This document shows positions 6,961 through 15,813 of a DNA stretch of 64,000 bases, in pieces. The number at the start of each line of letters is the position of its first letter. The first letter of the stretch is position 1. A model generated the notes under the pieces. That model was not told where the DNA came from. It searched no databases and worked only from the letters and a program-made list of their open reading frames with translations. The position numbers and the translations under genes were made by a program. This DNA is from Halogranum amylolyticum. GTDB taxonomy: Archaea; Halobacteriota; Halobacteria; Halobacteriales; Haloferacaceae. Location: the NCBI RefSeq assembly GCF_900110465.1, contig NZ_FODV01000002.1:62001-126000 (forward strand). Reading direction: 5' to 3'.

Positions 6961-7929
6961 TTAGACGTCGTCGGTGATCTTCGTGTGTGCACCGATGAGC
7001 GCGCCGGCGAACTCTAGTCCCTCAATTCGGGTCCCTTCGTCGATGATGGAGCGTTTGATGTCGGAGTCGACGATGGTCGTATCGGCGAAGACGATGGTGT
7101 CGTCGAGTGTGGAGTCGGTGACGGACGCGCCGGCCATCACGTGGACGTTCTCGCCGAGTTCGGAGTTCTCGATAGTCGCCGTCTCGTCGATGTAGTTCTC
7201 GCCGCCGAGCTGCCAGGCGACCGCATCGAGATAGCTGTCGGGCGTGCCGATGTCGAACCACGCGCCGTCGAACGTGAAGGCGTGGACGTCCTCCTGGGAC
7301 TGGAGCCACTGGATGAACCAGCCGGGTTCGTCGGGGTTGTTGCCGTCTTCGAGATAGTCGGAGAACTTCGGGAGGTCCTCACGACGGAACGCGTAGCAGG
7401 CGATCGAGACGAGCGTGCTCTTGGGATCCTCGGGTTTCTCCTGGAAGTCGACGACGCGCTCGCCGTCGAGTTCGACGAGGCCGTACGACTTCGCCTTGTC
7501 GTAGGAGCCGACGTCGTAGGCGGCGAGCGCGGGCGTCCCCTTGGACTCGAAGTAGTCGATGAACTCCGACATCTCGAAGCTCAGGAGATTATCGCCGGCG
7601 ACGACCAGCAGGTCGTCGTCGACGCCCTCGCGTTCGATGAGTTCCTCGATCGCGCCGACGACGCCGAACTTCTCGTCTTCCGCGCGCGTCTCTTCGACCG
7701 AGAGTGTGGGTTTCTCGTAGTCGCTCTCCGCGAGGTACTCATCGAACTCCTCGGCGAACGCCTCGTTGGTGCTGACGAACACCTCGTCGACGCGGTCGTC
7801 TTCCTCGAGGTCCTCGAAGATGATGTCGATGACCGTATCCTCACCGACCGGTAGCAACATCTTCGGGCGGTGCTTCGTGATGGGCCACAGCCGGGTCGCG
7901 TACCCGCCGGCTAGCACTACGGCTTTCAT
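6961..7929 (-). CDS. Sugar-phosphate nucleotidyltransferase
   Basis: 322 residues. The N-terminal nucleotidyltransferase domain (about 1-235) opens with MKAVVLAGGYATRLWPITK, the GGxxTRL loop that binds the nucleotide, and the KPxLLP position reads RPKMLLP. A C-terminal left-handed beta-helix (about 245-322) has hexapeptide-like repeats (ATIENSELGENVHVMAGASV). The enzyme should join a sugar 1-phosphate to NTP, giving an activated sugar for glycan or exopolysaccharide work. Whether the sugar is glucose, mannose or GlcNAc cannot be told. The ATG at 7929 is fixed by the conserved MKAVVLAGG start. It is divergent from the HTH regulator. Confidence 0.85.
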   Translation of the reverse strand: MKAVVLAGGYATRLWPITKHRPKMLLPVGEDTVIDIIFEDLEEDDRVDEVFVSTNEAFAEEFDEYLAESDYEKPTLSVEETRAEDEKFGVVGAIEELIEREGVDDDLLVVAGDNLLSFEMSEFIDYFESKGTPALAAYDVGSYDKAKSYGLVELDGERVVDFQEKPEDPKSTLVSIACYAFRREDLPKFSDYLEDGNNPDEPGWFIQWLQSQEDVHAFTFDGAWFDIGTPDSYLDAVAWQLGGENYIDETATIENSELGENVHVMAGASVTDSTLDDTIVFADTTIVDSDIKRSIIDEGTRIEGLEFAGALIGAHTKITDDV

Positions 7930-8032
7930 ATCTGTCCACTTTCGCCCCGGTAGTATGGTTCTTTCCCCCGCGACGAATAGCGCAATCGCACAACAGGAAA
8001 CGGTTTGTCCCATCGGCCACTACTGTCTCCCG

Positions 8033-8317
8033 ATGGACGCGACGACGACGCGACAGCGAATCGCCGAGACGCTCCGCGAGAACCCTGCGACGGCGAGCGA
8101 CCTCTCCCAGACGGTCGGCGTCCCTCGGTCGTCGGTGTACGACCACCTCCCGCACGTCGCCCAGTCGCTCGACGACACCGACGAGCAGTTTCTGGTCGCA
8201 CCGCCGGAGTGTCGAAACTGCGGATTCAGCGCCTTCGACGACCCGGTAAACTACCCCTCGCGGTGTCCGGACTGTCGCAGCGAGAGCATCGAGGAGGCCG
8301 TCTTCAAGATCGAGTAG
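8033..8317 (+). CDS. Small HTH / zinc-ribbon transcriptional regulator
   Basis: 94 residues: an N-terminal winged-helix DNA-binding segment (about 5-45, [21 protein letters not shown]), then a C-terminal zinc ribbon with CRNCGF at 60-65 and CPDCRS at 78-83. This matches the predicted archaeal regulators that fuse an HTH to a Zn ribbon (COG3357 type). The target is unknown. It lies between a divergent sugar nucleotidyltransferase and the downstream rpoL gene. The start at 8033 is chosen because the HTH follows directly; longer upstream frames run through the neighbour's 5' end. Confidence 0.8.
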   Translation: MDATTTRQRIAETLRENPATASDLSQTVGVPRSSVYDHLPHVAQSLDDTDEQFLVAPPECRNCGFSAFDDPVNYPSRCPDCRSESIEEAVFKIE

Positions 8318-8405
8318 CCCGCCGGTCCGTCGGTCTCGGCGCTCTCGAAGACGTGGACACCACGCTATCGACAAGTTGAAACACGCGACGAGAGAAACCA
8401 GAGGC

Positions 8406-8687
8406 ATGGAACTGCGGGTCATCGAGAAGACCGACGAGGAACTCCGCATCGAGATCGCCGGCGAGGATCACACGTTCATGAACGTGCTCAAGGGCGCACT
8501 GTTGGAGACGGAGGGCGTCGCCGCCGCGACGTACGACGTGAACCCCGAACAGTCCGGTGGACAGACCGACCCTATCCTGTCGGTCAAGACGGAGTCGGGC
8601 GTCGACCCGCTCGACGCCGTCGCCGACGGCGCACGGAGCGTCCGGGAGATGACCGACTCCTTCCGCGACGCGTTCACCGCCGCGTAG
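8406..8687 (+). CDS. rpoL: DNA-directed RNA polymerase subunit L
   Basis: 93-residue assembly subunit of archaeal RNA polymerase, the homologue of eukaryotic Rpb11 and of part of bacterial alpha. The hallmark [20 protein letters not shown], which packs against subunit D, is at about 21-40, and YDVNP and DPILSV follow. Length is typical. A TTG at 8376 is also in frame but would add ten residues absent from the family, so the ATG at 8406 is used. Confidence 0.95.
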   Translation: MELRVIEKTDEELRIEIAGEDHTFMNVLKGALLETEGVAAATYDVNPEQSGGQTDPILSVKTESGVDPLDAVADGARSVREMTDSFRDAFTAA

Positions 8688-8799
8688 TCCGAGCGGCCGA
8701 TAGACACAACCCTCTCCCGCTGTTCGTCTCTCTTAGAAGCGGGACCTCACCGACTCTGTCGTCGCCGGTGAGCGACTGCCAACGAGGAACGCCTTCAGG

Positions 8800-9819
8800 A
8801 TGTCTCAGGTTGCACGTACGACAGTCGATCGAGAAACCGGTGTAAAAGTCCTCGCGAGTTTCGCTGCTGCCAGCGTCTTGCTGTACTTCTTCGGCGCCGT
8901 CATCGGATGGGGCGAGATCATCGCGACGCTCAGGAAGGCGAAACTCGAGTGGCTGGTGGTGGCCTGTCTGTCGTCGACGCTCTGTCTCGTCATCTGGGCG
9001 AAGTCGTGGGACGTCATCTTCGGGGCCGTCGACGTCGACATCCCCCTCAGTGCGCTCGTTCCGACCTACTTCGCGGGGACGTTCGCCGACTACGTGACGC
9101 CGTTCGGGAAGGCGGGCGGTGGACCGTTCATCGCCTACATCCTCTCGACGGACGGCCGCGTCTCCTATCAGGAGAGCCTCGCCGGCGTCGTCATCGCGGA
9201 TCTGCTCAACATGCTGCCGTTCTTCACGTTCGCCGGGTTCGGGTTCGTCGCGCTGTTCGTTCAGGGGTCCGTCCCGCCGCGGGCGGAACCGCTCGTCGGC
9301 GGACTCGCCCTCCTGGCGTTCGGGATCCCGGTGGCCGTCTACCTCGGCTGGCGACACCGCCAGGTGGTCGAGCTACTCGTCGTCGGCCTCTCACGGCCGA
9401 TCGCCGCCCGTACCAGCCGTGTCGACGTGGACTCGCTCAAAGACCGCGTCGACGAGTTCTACGACCGTCTCGACCGCATCGCCGCCCACCCGAAGGAGCT
9501 CGCCATCACGCTCGCGTACTCCTACGTCGGCTGGCTGTTCTTCGCCGCGCCGCTGTTCCTGGCGGGACAGACGATCGGCGTCCACATCGACCCAGCGCTC
9601 GTCCTGTTCATCGTTCCGGCCAGCACGCTCGCCGGCGTCGCACCCACGCCCGGCGGTCTCGGCGGCGTCGAGGTCGCCATCGTCGGCCTGTTGGTCGCGC
9701 TCACGACGGTCAACACGGCGACCGCCGCGGCCATCGCGCTCGTCTATCGCGTCGCGAGCTACTGGTACGTTCTCGGTCTCAGTGGGATCGCCGCGCTCTA
9801 CGAGATCTACACCCACTGA
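8800..9819 (+). CDS. Flippase-like integral membrane protein (UPF0104/LPG synthase TM family)
   Basis: 339 residues with about eight membrane segments, ending with one that reads IALVYRVASYWYVLGLSGI. The family includes the membrane half of lysylphosphatidylglycerol synthases and archaeal AglR/AglD-like proteins of N-glycosylation. Features seen are TYFAGTFADYVTPFGKAGGGPF near residue 90 and PTPGGLGGVEVAIVGLL near 285, the conserved glycine-rich loop. A role in lipid-linked sugar handling is an inference from family members. No glycosyltransferase is adjacent, although a nucleotidyltransferase lies 0.9 kb upstream on the other strand. Confidence 0.82.
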   Translation: MSQVARTTVDRETGVKVLASFAAASVLLYFFGAVIGWGEIIATLRKAKLEWLVVACLSSTLCLVIWAKSWDVIFGAVDVDIPLSALVPTYFAGTFADYVTPFGKAGGGPFIAYILSTDGRVSYQESLAGVVIADLLNMLPFFTFAGFGFVALFVQGSVPPRAEPLVGGLALLAFGIPVAVYLGWRHRQVVELLVVGLSRPIAARTSRVDVDSLKDRVDEFYDRLDRIAAHPKELAITLAYSYVGWLFFAAPLFLAGQTIGVHIDPALVLFIVPASTLAGVAPTPGGLGGVEVAIVGLLVALTTVNTATAAAIALVYRVASYWYVLGLSGIAALYEIYTH

Positions 9820-9857
9820 GCGCCGCACACTGACCGACCGAGAAGCGCCCTCCGGGC

Positions 9858-10412
9858 TCAGTTCGTCGGCGGTTCGTACGTCTTCTCGCCCGCGCGGATC
9901 TCGACGTCGAGCCAGTTGGCCATCGGGACGAGCGGACACTCGTAGGCCTCGTTGTAGGCACAGAAGGGGCTGTACGCGCGGTTGAAGTCGACGACCCACC
10001 GCCCCTCGGCGGTTCGGTCGTCGGCGTCGAGTTCGAGATAGCGACCCGCCCCGTACGTCTCCTCGCCGCTGGTCTCGTCGCGGAACGGGAGCCAGAACCC
10101 CTCGTCGTCCGCGCCGCGGCTGTAGACCTGCAGCGTGCAGTCGTCGCCGTCGACGGTGAAGCCGAACTCGCCCCACTCGACGTACTCGCGTTCGCCCTCG
10201 GTCGTCGTCGCGACGGTAATCGTCTCTTTCGTCTCGTGTTCTCGGATCTCGACCTCGAAGCGGTAGTCGGGGTCCGGGTCGAAGTACGACAGCCCCTCGA
10301 ACCCATCGCGCTGGTCGGCCGGGAGCGGCGACTGCGGATGATCGCGGAAGAACTCGTCTTTGTCGGCGCGGTGGCGCTCCAGATCGTCCCGCCAGCCCTT
10401 GGGTGTGGTCAT
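9858..10412 (-). CDS. DUF1684 family protein
   Basis: 184-residue soluble protein. The N-terminal WRDDLERHRADKDEFFRDHPQSPLP and the C-terminal RWVVDFNRAYSPFCAYNEAYECPL block are the recognisable DUF1684 pattern, a beta-rich family of unknown biochemistry found in bacteria and archaea. Conserved Cys, Tyr and Asn in the YNPYCAYN-like motif suggest a ligand or metal site. It is encoded on the same strand as hisF, downstream of it after 61 bases, so may be read through from that gene. Confidence 0.82.
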   Translation of the reverse strand: MTTPKGWRDDLERHRADKDEFFRDHPQSPLPADQRDGFEGLSYFDPDPDYRFEVEIREHETKETITVATTTEGEREYVEWGEFGFTVDGDDCTLQVYSRGADDEGFWLPFRDETSGEETYGAGRYLELDADDRTAEGRWVVDFNRAYSPFCAYNEAYECPLVPMANWLDVEIRAGEKTYEPPTN

Positions 10413-10473
10413 CGACTGTGGCGTACGGCGGCGAGTAGCTTGAACGTTCGGCGGTGAGGCGTTCGGCGCTCGG

Positions 10474-11286
10474 CTACAGCCGAACCGGAACGTCACGCTC
10501 GTCCAAGTACTCCTTGACGTCCTGGATCGAGTACTCGTCGAAGTGGAAGATGGAGGCCGCGAGACCGGCGTCCGCGCCGGCTTCGGTGAACACCTCGTAC
10601 ATGTCCTCGGGGCCGCCACAGCCCGAGGAAGCGATGACGGGCGTCGAAACGTCGTCACAGACGGCCTTCGTGAGCGGGATGTCGTAGCCGTCTTTCGTCC
10701 CGTCGGCGTCGATGGAGTTGACGAACAGTTCGCCCGCGCCGCGGGACTCGGCCTCGCGGGCCCACTCGACGACGTCGATTCCGGTCCCCTCGCGGCCGCC
10801 CTTGATCGTACACTCGAACCAGCAGGACTCGCCGTCGACGTCGGCGTAGAACTCGCCCTTCTCGTCGAAGCGACGGCGGGCGTCGACCGAGATGACGATA
10901 CACTGGTTACCGAACGCCTTCGCGCCCTCCTCGACGAGCTCGGGGCGCTGGAGCGCGGCGGTGTTGATAGAGACCTTGTCCGCACCGGCGCGGAGCGTCT
11001 CCTTGATGTCCTCCTTCGTGCGGATGCCGCCGCCGACGGTCAGCGGGATGAACACCTCGTCTGCGACCCGCGAGACCGTATCGAGCATCGTCGCCCGCCC
11101 CTCCGCGGAGGCAGTGATGTCGAGGAAGACGAACTCGTCGGCCCCGGCCTCGTTGTACCGTTTGGCCATCTCGACGGGGTCGCCGGTGTACTGCAGGTCC
11201 TCGAAGTTGACACCGGTGTAGACCGCGGGGTTGCCGTCCTCGTCTAAGTCGACGTCGATACAGGGGATGATGCGCTTCGTCAGCAT
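10474..11286 (-). CDS. hisF: Imidazole glycerol phosphate synthase subunit HisF
   Basis: 270-residue TIM-barrel cyclase subunit of IGP synthase. With HisH ammonia it converts PRFAR to IGP and AICAR, linking histidine and purine synthesis. The catalytic aspartates are Asp11 in IPCIDVD and Asp135 in VISVDARRR. Phosphate-binding loops TVGGGIRT and [11 protein letters not shown] are intact. It is slightly longer than bacterial HisF (about 255) because of an acidic insertion near [14 protein letters not shown]. No other his genes are in the window, so histidine genes are scattered here. Confidence 0.95.
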   Translation of the reverse strand: MLTKRIIPCIDVDLDEDGNPAVYTGVNFEDLQYTGDPVEMAKRYNEAGADEFVFLDITASAEGRATMLDTVSRVADEVFIPLTVGGGIRTKEDIKETLRAGADKVSINTAALQRPELVEEGAKAFGNQCIVISVDARRRFDEKGEFYADVDGESCWFECTIKGGREGTGIDVVEWAREAESRGAGELFVNSIDADGTKDGYDIPLTKAVCDDVSTPVIASSGCGGPEDMYEVFTEAGADAGLAASIFHFDEYSIQDVKEYLDERDVPVRL

Positions 11287-11836
11287 TTGAGTGAGTGAGG
11301 CTTCGTCAGTTGCGGGTTTGACGGTTTCGACTACGGCAGGTCGAGTTCGCGTCCGACCGTCGGACGAAGCCGCGCCTCGAGGGTCGATAGAACGGGAGTG
11401 TCAGGCAGCCGCACGTCTCCGCTTGCCCGGAGGTGACGTTTTGGAGGGTGATGCGTGCACTGCCTGACGTGAGGTCGGTGCCGTCGTCCGGTCGGGGGAC
11501 CGCCGACGACGAGTCACCGACGGGACGGGAGTCTGCCTCGCATCACCCGTCGATGGGATGGGATGGGATGGGATGGGATGGGATGGGATGGGATGGGATG
11601 AGTACCTCTGACGTGCGACCCGTCGTCCGTGTACGTCGTTGGGTCGCATCGGAATGACCGTTCTCGACGAGTATAATCTACTTGGCCGTCTCGGAACCGT
11701 CAAGCTACAATCGTGGGTCTCGTCCCCACGCGAATGCGCAAACGGTATAGCACAGAGTCCACATAGTCGTTCGTCTCGAAGGCTTCTACGTCGGCGGCAG
11801 CAATCGATCCCCGCGAGAACGACGGCGGAGCGGAGA
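11287..11836. other. Long non-coding interval upstream of hisF
   Basis: About 550 bases with no convincing gene. It holds a GGGAT pentamer array and then the repeated end of the alpha-glucosidase. The rest is mixed-composition sequence with only short frames of low-complexity translation. The hisF promoter must lie in its left part. Confidence 0.5.
11552..11600 (+). repeat. GGGAT pentanucleotide tandem repeat
   Basis: Nearly ten perfect copies of the 5-base unit GATGG/GGGAT in 49 bases. Runs of three Gs every five bases on the plus strand could fold into a G-quadruplex. Copy number is likely to vary by slippage. It lies in a non-coding interval. Confidence 0.9.
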
Positions 11837-11926
11837 CGTTTACGCCAACTCGTACGTTTACGCCAACTCGTACGTTTACGCCAACTCGTACGTTTACGCC
11901 AACTCGTACGTTTACGCCAACTTGTA
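11837..11926. repeat. Five tandem 18-bp copies of the alpha-glucosidase 3' end
   Basis: The unit CGTTTACGCCAACTCGTA repeats at 11837, 11855, 11873, 11891 and 11909. The last copy (CTTGTA instead of CTCGTA) is the real end of the gene, coding YKLA and the TAA stop on the minus strand. Each further copy again carries an in-phase Tyr-Glu-Leu-Ala-stop. So the gene end, stop included, was multiplied. Confidence 0.9.
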
Positions 11927-13636
11927 CACCCGCGCCTCCCACGGCTGGAGGTCGGTCGGGTCGACGCTGTCGACGTCGTCGATGTCGTCGTAGTTGGCGG
12001 CGAGCAGGTCGGCGTCGGCACCGGCGACCGACGCCGGCGGTTCGAACTGCGTCGACGTGTCCGACACGTTGAGTGCGACGAGCGCCTGTTCGTCGCCGAG
12101 AGTACGCGTGAACACCCACAGATCATCGTGGTCCGGGAAGAACAGGTCGTAGTCGCCGTAGACGAGCACCTCGCAGTCGTGTCGGAGATCGACCAGCCCT
12201 CGGTAGTAGTGCCACACCGAGTCGTAGTCGTCGCGTTCGGCCTCGACGTTGACCACCTCGTAGTTCGGGTTGACCGGGATCCACGGCTCGCCGTCGGTGA
12301 AGCCGGCGTACTCGTCGGTGTTCCACTGCATCGGCGTCCGCGCGTTGTCGCGACTGCGACGTCGGACGACGTCCAGCAGCTCGGCCTCGTCGGAGAACCG
12401 ACCGTCCTCGCGGGCCAGACGGACGTTCTTCAGCGTGTCGACGTCGCGCACCTCGTCGAGACTCTCGAAGGGGTAGTTCGTCATCCCGAGTTCGTCGCCC
12501 TGGAAGACGTACGGCGTCCCCTGCAGTGTCATGAGCAGCGTCCCGAGCAGTTTCGCCGACTCGGCGCGGTAGACGCCGTCGTTGCCGAATCGCGAGAGGA
12601 TGCGCGGCTCGTCGTGGTTGCCGAAGAAGATCGCGTTCCACCCCTGGTCGCCGAGCCCCTCCTGCCAGTAGCTCATCGCCCGCTTCAGCTCCGGGAGACC
12701 GAACGTCCCGTGGCTCCACCGACCGTTCGGGCCGAAGTCGAGTCGCAGGTGGTCGAAGGTGAACGCCATCGACATCCCGTCTTCGGCGTACGATCGCGCC
12801 TGTTCGGCGTCGATCGCCGCCATCTCGCCGACCGTCACCGCGTCGTACTTCTCGATGACCTTCTCGTGCATCTCCGAGAGGTAGTCGTGGATGTGCGGGC
12901 CGTTCATGAAGTGGTCGGCACCGACGACGAGCGCGTCCTCGTCGTCGCTGTCCGGCAGCCCCTCGGGCTTCGACAGGAGGTTGATGACGTCCATCCGGAA
13001 GCCGTCGATCCCCTTCTCCAGCCACCACTCCATCATGTCGTAGATCTCTTCGCGGACCGCCGGGTTCTCCCAGTTGAGATCCGGCTGTTTCTGGTCGAAG
13101 ATGTGGAGATACCACTCGCCGGTCTCCTCGTCGTAGCTCCAGGCGGGACCGCCGAAGAACGACTCCCAGTTGTTCGGCGGTGCCTCGCCGCTCGGTCCGT
13201 ACGGGCCGCCCTCACGGTCGACCTTTCGGCCTTCGCGCCAGATGTAGTAGTCGCGATACTCGTTGTCTTTCGACTTCCGGGACTCCTGGAACCATTCGTG
13301 TTCGTCCGAGGTGTGGTTGACCACGAGATCCATGATGAGTTTGATGTCGCGGTCATGCAGTCCCTCCAGCAGCTCCTCCCAGTCGCTCATCGACCCGAAC
13401 TCGTCGTCGATGGCGCGGTAGTCGGCGATGTCGTAGCCGTTGTCGGCACCGGGAGACTCGTAGACGGGGTTGAGCCAGACGACGTCGACGCCGAGATCGT
13501 CGAGATAGTCCATCTTCTCGACGACGCCGGGAAGATCCCCGACGCCGTTTCCGTCCGTATCGTTGAAGCTCCGCGGATAGACCTGATAGATGACAGCTTC
13601 CTTCCACCACTGTCGGTCGATGTCTGGCCCGGTCAT
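11912..13636 (-). CDS. GH13 alpha-glucosidase (copy 1)
   Basis: 574-residue glycoside hydrolase family 13 enzyme of the oligo-1,6-glucosidase/alpha-glucosidase type. Conserved regions are DLVVNH (Asp103, His108), GFRMDV with nucleophile Asp216, VGEM with acid/base Glu271, and FGNHDEPR with Asp342. There is no signal peptide, so it acts in the cytosol on imported malto- or isomalto-oligosaccharides, feeding glucose to the dehydrogenase route encoded nearby. A paralogue lies 86 bases upstream on the same strand. Its last 18 bases, including the stop, are repeated five times. Confidence 0.92.
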   Translation of the reverse strand: MTGPDIDRQWWKEAVIYQVYPRSFNDTDGNGVGDLPGVVEKMDYLDDLGVDVVWLNPVYESPGADNGYDIADYRAIDDEFGSMSDWEELLEGLHDRDIKLIMDLVVNHTSDEHEWFQESRKSKDNEYRDYYIWREGRKVDREGGPYGPSGEAPPNNWESFFGGPAWSYDEETGEWYLHIFDQKQPDLNWENPAVREEIYDMMEWWLEKGIDGFRMDVINLLSKPEGLPDSDDEDALVVGADHFMNGPHIHDYLSEMHEKVIEKYDAVTVGEMAAIDAEQARSYAEDGMSMAFTFDHLRLDFGPNGRWSHGTFGLPELKRAMSYWQEGLGDQGWNAIFFGNHDEPRILSRFGNDGVYRAESAKLLGTLLMTLQGTPYVFQGDELGMTNYPFESLDEVRDVDTLKNVRLAREDGRFSDEAELLDVVRRRSRDNARTPMQWNTDEYAGFTDGEPWIPVNPNYEVVNVEAERDDYDSVWHYYRGLVDLRHDCEVLVYGDYDLFFPDHDDLWVFTRTLGDEQALVALNVSDTSTQFEPPASVAGADADLLAANYDDIDDVDSVDPTDLQPWEARVYKLA

Positions 13637-13722
13637 TAGCGATACTCGCCGCTGGGTATCCTTTGATTCATCGGTTCGTTAAACGTATGACAGTGAGAAA
13701 CAGAGTTGTGAGGACGAAAGTC

Positions 13723-15498
13723 TCAGGACAACCGGTAGACTCGCGCCTCCCACGGGCGGAGGTCGAACGCCGTCGGATCCGTGCCGACGTCGTCGTAGTT
13801 GGCGATGAGCAGTTCGGTGTCGAGAGCGTCGATCTCACCGGCGTGCAGCGGTAGTTCGTCGGTGTAGTCGGCCGTCGAGTGCGTCTCGTCCTCACGCGGG
13901 AGTCGGAACTGCTGTTCTTCGCTCGTGAAGTTCAACACGACGAGCAGCCGCTCGTCGTCGAGCGTCCGCGTGTACGCCCACAGGTCGGTGTGACTCGGCC
14001 AGAGGTCGTCGTAGCTGCCGTAGACGAGGACGTCGTAGTCGCCGCGGAGGTCGATGAGGTCGCGGTAGTAGTGGAACACCGAGTTCTCGTCTTCACGGGC
14101 GGCCTCGACGTTGATCTCCTCGTGGTTGGGGTTCACGTCGAGCCACGGTTCGCCGTCGGTAAAGCCGGCGTGTTCCTCGTCGGTCCACTGCATCGGCGTC
14201 CGCGCGTTGTCGCGGCTCAGCATGGCGACCGAGTCGCGAACCGACTCGAAGCTGTCGACGACACCCTCCTCGATGGCGTTCCGGACCGGGTTGAGCGTGT
14301 CGACGTCCTCGAAGTCGTCGAGGCTCTCGAAGGGGTAGTTGGTCATCCCGAGTTCCTCTCCCTGGTAGACGTACGGCGTCCCGTGAAGAGTATGCAGCAG
14401 CGTCCCGAGCAGTTTCGCCGACTCGACGCGGTACTCTCTGTCGTCACCGTACCGGGAGACCATCCGGGGTTGATCGTGGTTGTTGAGGTAGTTGCTGTTC
14501 CACCCCTCGCCCTCCAGCCCCTTCTGCCAGTGACGGAAGATATCTTTCAGGTCGGTCAGATCGTAGCCGTGGTACTCCCAGATGTCGCCACCGCGATCGA
14601 GCAGGACGTGATCGAAGTGAAAGAGCATGCTGAGGCCGTCGCCGTCGCGGCCGACGTACTGCTGGGCGTCGTCCATCGACACGTCGCCGACCATCTCGCC
14701 GACCGAGAGCAGGTCCTCGGAGAGGACGCGGTCGCCCATCTCGCCGACGTACTCGTGGATCTTCGGCCCGTCGAACGTCGCGTCGAACCCGTCGGGAGTC
14801 GGCGGGTCGTTGTCGGTGACGCTCGGCGGCTTCGAGATGAGGTTGATGACGTCCATCCGGAAGCCGTCGATCCCCTTCTCCAGCCACCACTCCATCATGT
14901 CGAACACTTCCTCCCGAACCTCCTCGTTCTCCCAGTTGAGATCCGGCTGTTTCACGTCGAAGAGATGCATGTACCACTCGCCGACCTCCTCGTCGTAGGC
15001 CCAGGCGGGGCCGCCGAAGAAGGACCCCCAGTCGTTCGGCGGGGCTTCGCCTTCGGGGCCCTGGTGGCCGGTCCAACCGTCGACGTCGGTTCGGCCCTGT
15101 CGCCAGAAGTAGTAGTCGCGGTAGTCTTCCTCGCCCGCGCGGGACTTCACGAACCACTCGTGCTCGTCGGAGGTGTGGTTGACCACGAGGTCCATGATGA
15201 GCTTGATCCCCCTGTCGTGGAGTCCGTCCAGCAGCTCCTCCCAGTCGGCCATCGTCCCGAACTCGTCCATGATCGACTGGTAGTCGGCGATGTCGTAGCC
15301 GTTGTCGGCGTTCGGCGACTCGTAGACGGGGTTGAGCCAGACGACGTCGACGCCGAGTTCTTCGAGATAGTCGAGGCGTTCGACGATGCCGGGGATATCG
15401 CCGACGCCGTCGCCGTCGGTGTCGTTGAAACTGCGCGGGTAGATCTGATAGACGACCGCCTCTTTCCACCACTGGCGGTCGATGTCTGCGCTGTCCAT
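13723..15498 (-). CDS. GH13 alpha-glucosidase (copy 2)
   Basis: 591-residue paralogue with the same order of regions: DLVVNH near 103-108, GFRMDV (Asp216), SVGEM (Glu268) and NNHDQPR (Asp342). It shares the DRQWWKEAV(I/V)YQ(V/I)YPRSFND start with copy 1. Loops differ at about 224-260 (PPSVTDNDPPTPDGFDA here), near the active-site rim, so the two may prefer different linkages. It is probably the first gene of the pair. The promoter lies in a 63-base divergent spacer shared with a small membrane protein. Confidence 0.92.
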   Translation of the reverse strand: MDSADIDRQWWKEAVVYQIYPRSFNDTDGDGVGDIPGIVERLDYLEELGVDVVWLNPVYESPNADNGYDIADYQSIMDEFGTMADWEELLDGLHDRGIKLIMDLVVNHTSDEHEWFVKSRAGEEDYRDYYFWRQGRTDVDGWTGHQGPEGEAPPNDWGSFFGGPAWAYDEEVGEWYMHLFDVKQPDLNWENEEVREEVFDMMEWWLEKGIDGFRMDVINLISKPPSVTDNDPPTPDGFDATFDGPKIHEYVGEMGDRVLSEDLLSVGEMVGDVSMDDAQQYVGRDGDGLSMLFHFDHVLLDRGGDIWEYHGYDLTDLKDIFRHWQKGLEGEGWNSNYLNNHDQPRMVSRYGDDREYRVESAKLLGTLLHTLHGTPYVYQGEELGMTNYPFESLDDFEDVDTLNPVRNAIEEGVVDSFESVRDSVAMLSRDNARTPMQWTDEEHAGFTDGEPWLDVNPNHEEINVEAAREDENSVFHYYRDLIDLRGDYDVLVYGSYDDLWPSHTDLWAYTRTLDDERLLVVLNFTSEEQQFRLPREDETHSTADYTDELPLHAGEIDALDTELLIANYDDVGTDPTAFDLRPWEARVYRLS

Positions 15499-15561
15499 AG
15501 CTGGTGCTCACACGCCGATGGTATAGTTGTATTTTAGTAGCGGCGAAACTCACGGTGAGAT

Positions 15562-15729
15562 ATGAGCGACCACACCGAGGAATACGACAGCCACGATCAC
15601 GGCGGAAACGAAGCGGGCCGCGTCACGTCCCCGATGCAGGAGTTCTCGATGAGCCAGGTCGGCACGGGCGTCGCCGTGACGCTCGTCGGCCTCGTCGTCG
15701 TGTTCGGCGTCCCGCTACTTCTGGGCTGA
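15562..15729 (+). CDS. Small single-span membrane protein with His/Asp-rich head
   Basis: 55 residues: a charged histidine-bearing head (HTEEYDSHDHGG, residues 4-15), the segment RVTSPMQEFSMSQVGTG at 21-37, and one membrane helix at about 36-54 (VAVTLVGLVVVFGVPLLL). The short TSPMQEFSM block looks like a conserved haloarchaeal signature of small membrane proteins of unknown function. A TATA-like TATTTTA lies about 28 bases before the ATG, which suggests a leaderless transcript and supports a real gene. Confidence 0.75.
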   Translation: MSDHTEEYDSHDHGGNEAGRVTSPMQEFSMSQVGTGVAVTLVGLVVVFGVPLLLG

Positions 15730-15813
15730 GACACCCCTCCGTTCGATTTTCCAGCCTCGCACTCGACGCCGGAGCCACGGTGCCGGAGAAGCGAGAACGG
15801 ACTCGTCGTGGCG

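Noticed and set aside
11433..11657. Small frame with GWDGM repeats on the plus strand
   Set aside because: It is just the translated GGGAT microsatellite and has no promoter or homologue I can recognise.
11639..13639. 666-codon frame on the plus strand, with repeated RLRQLV words
   Set aside because: Antisense of the alpha-glucosidase; the RLRQLV repeats merely reflect the 18-bp DNA repeat.
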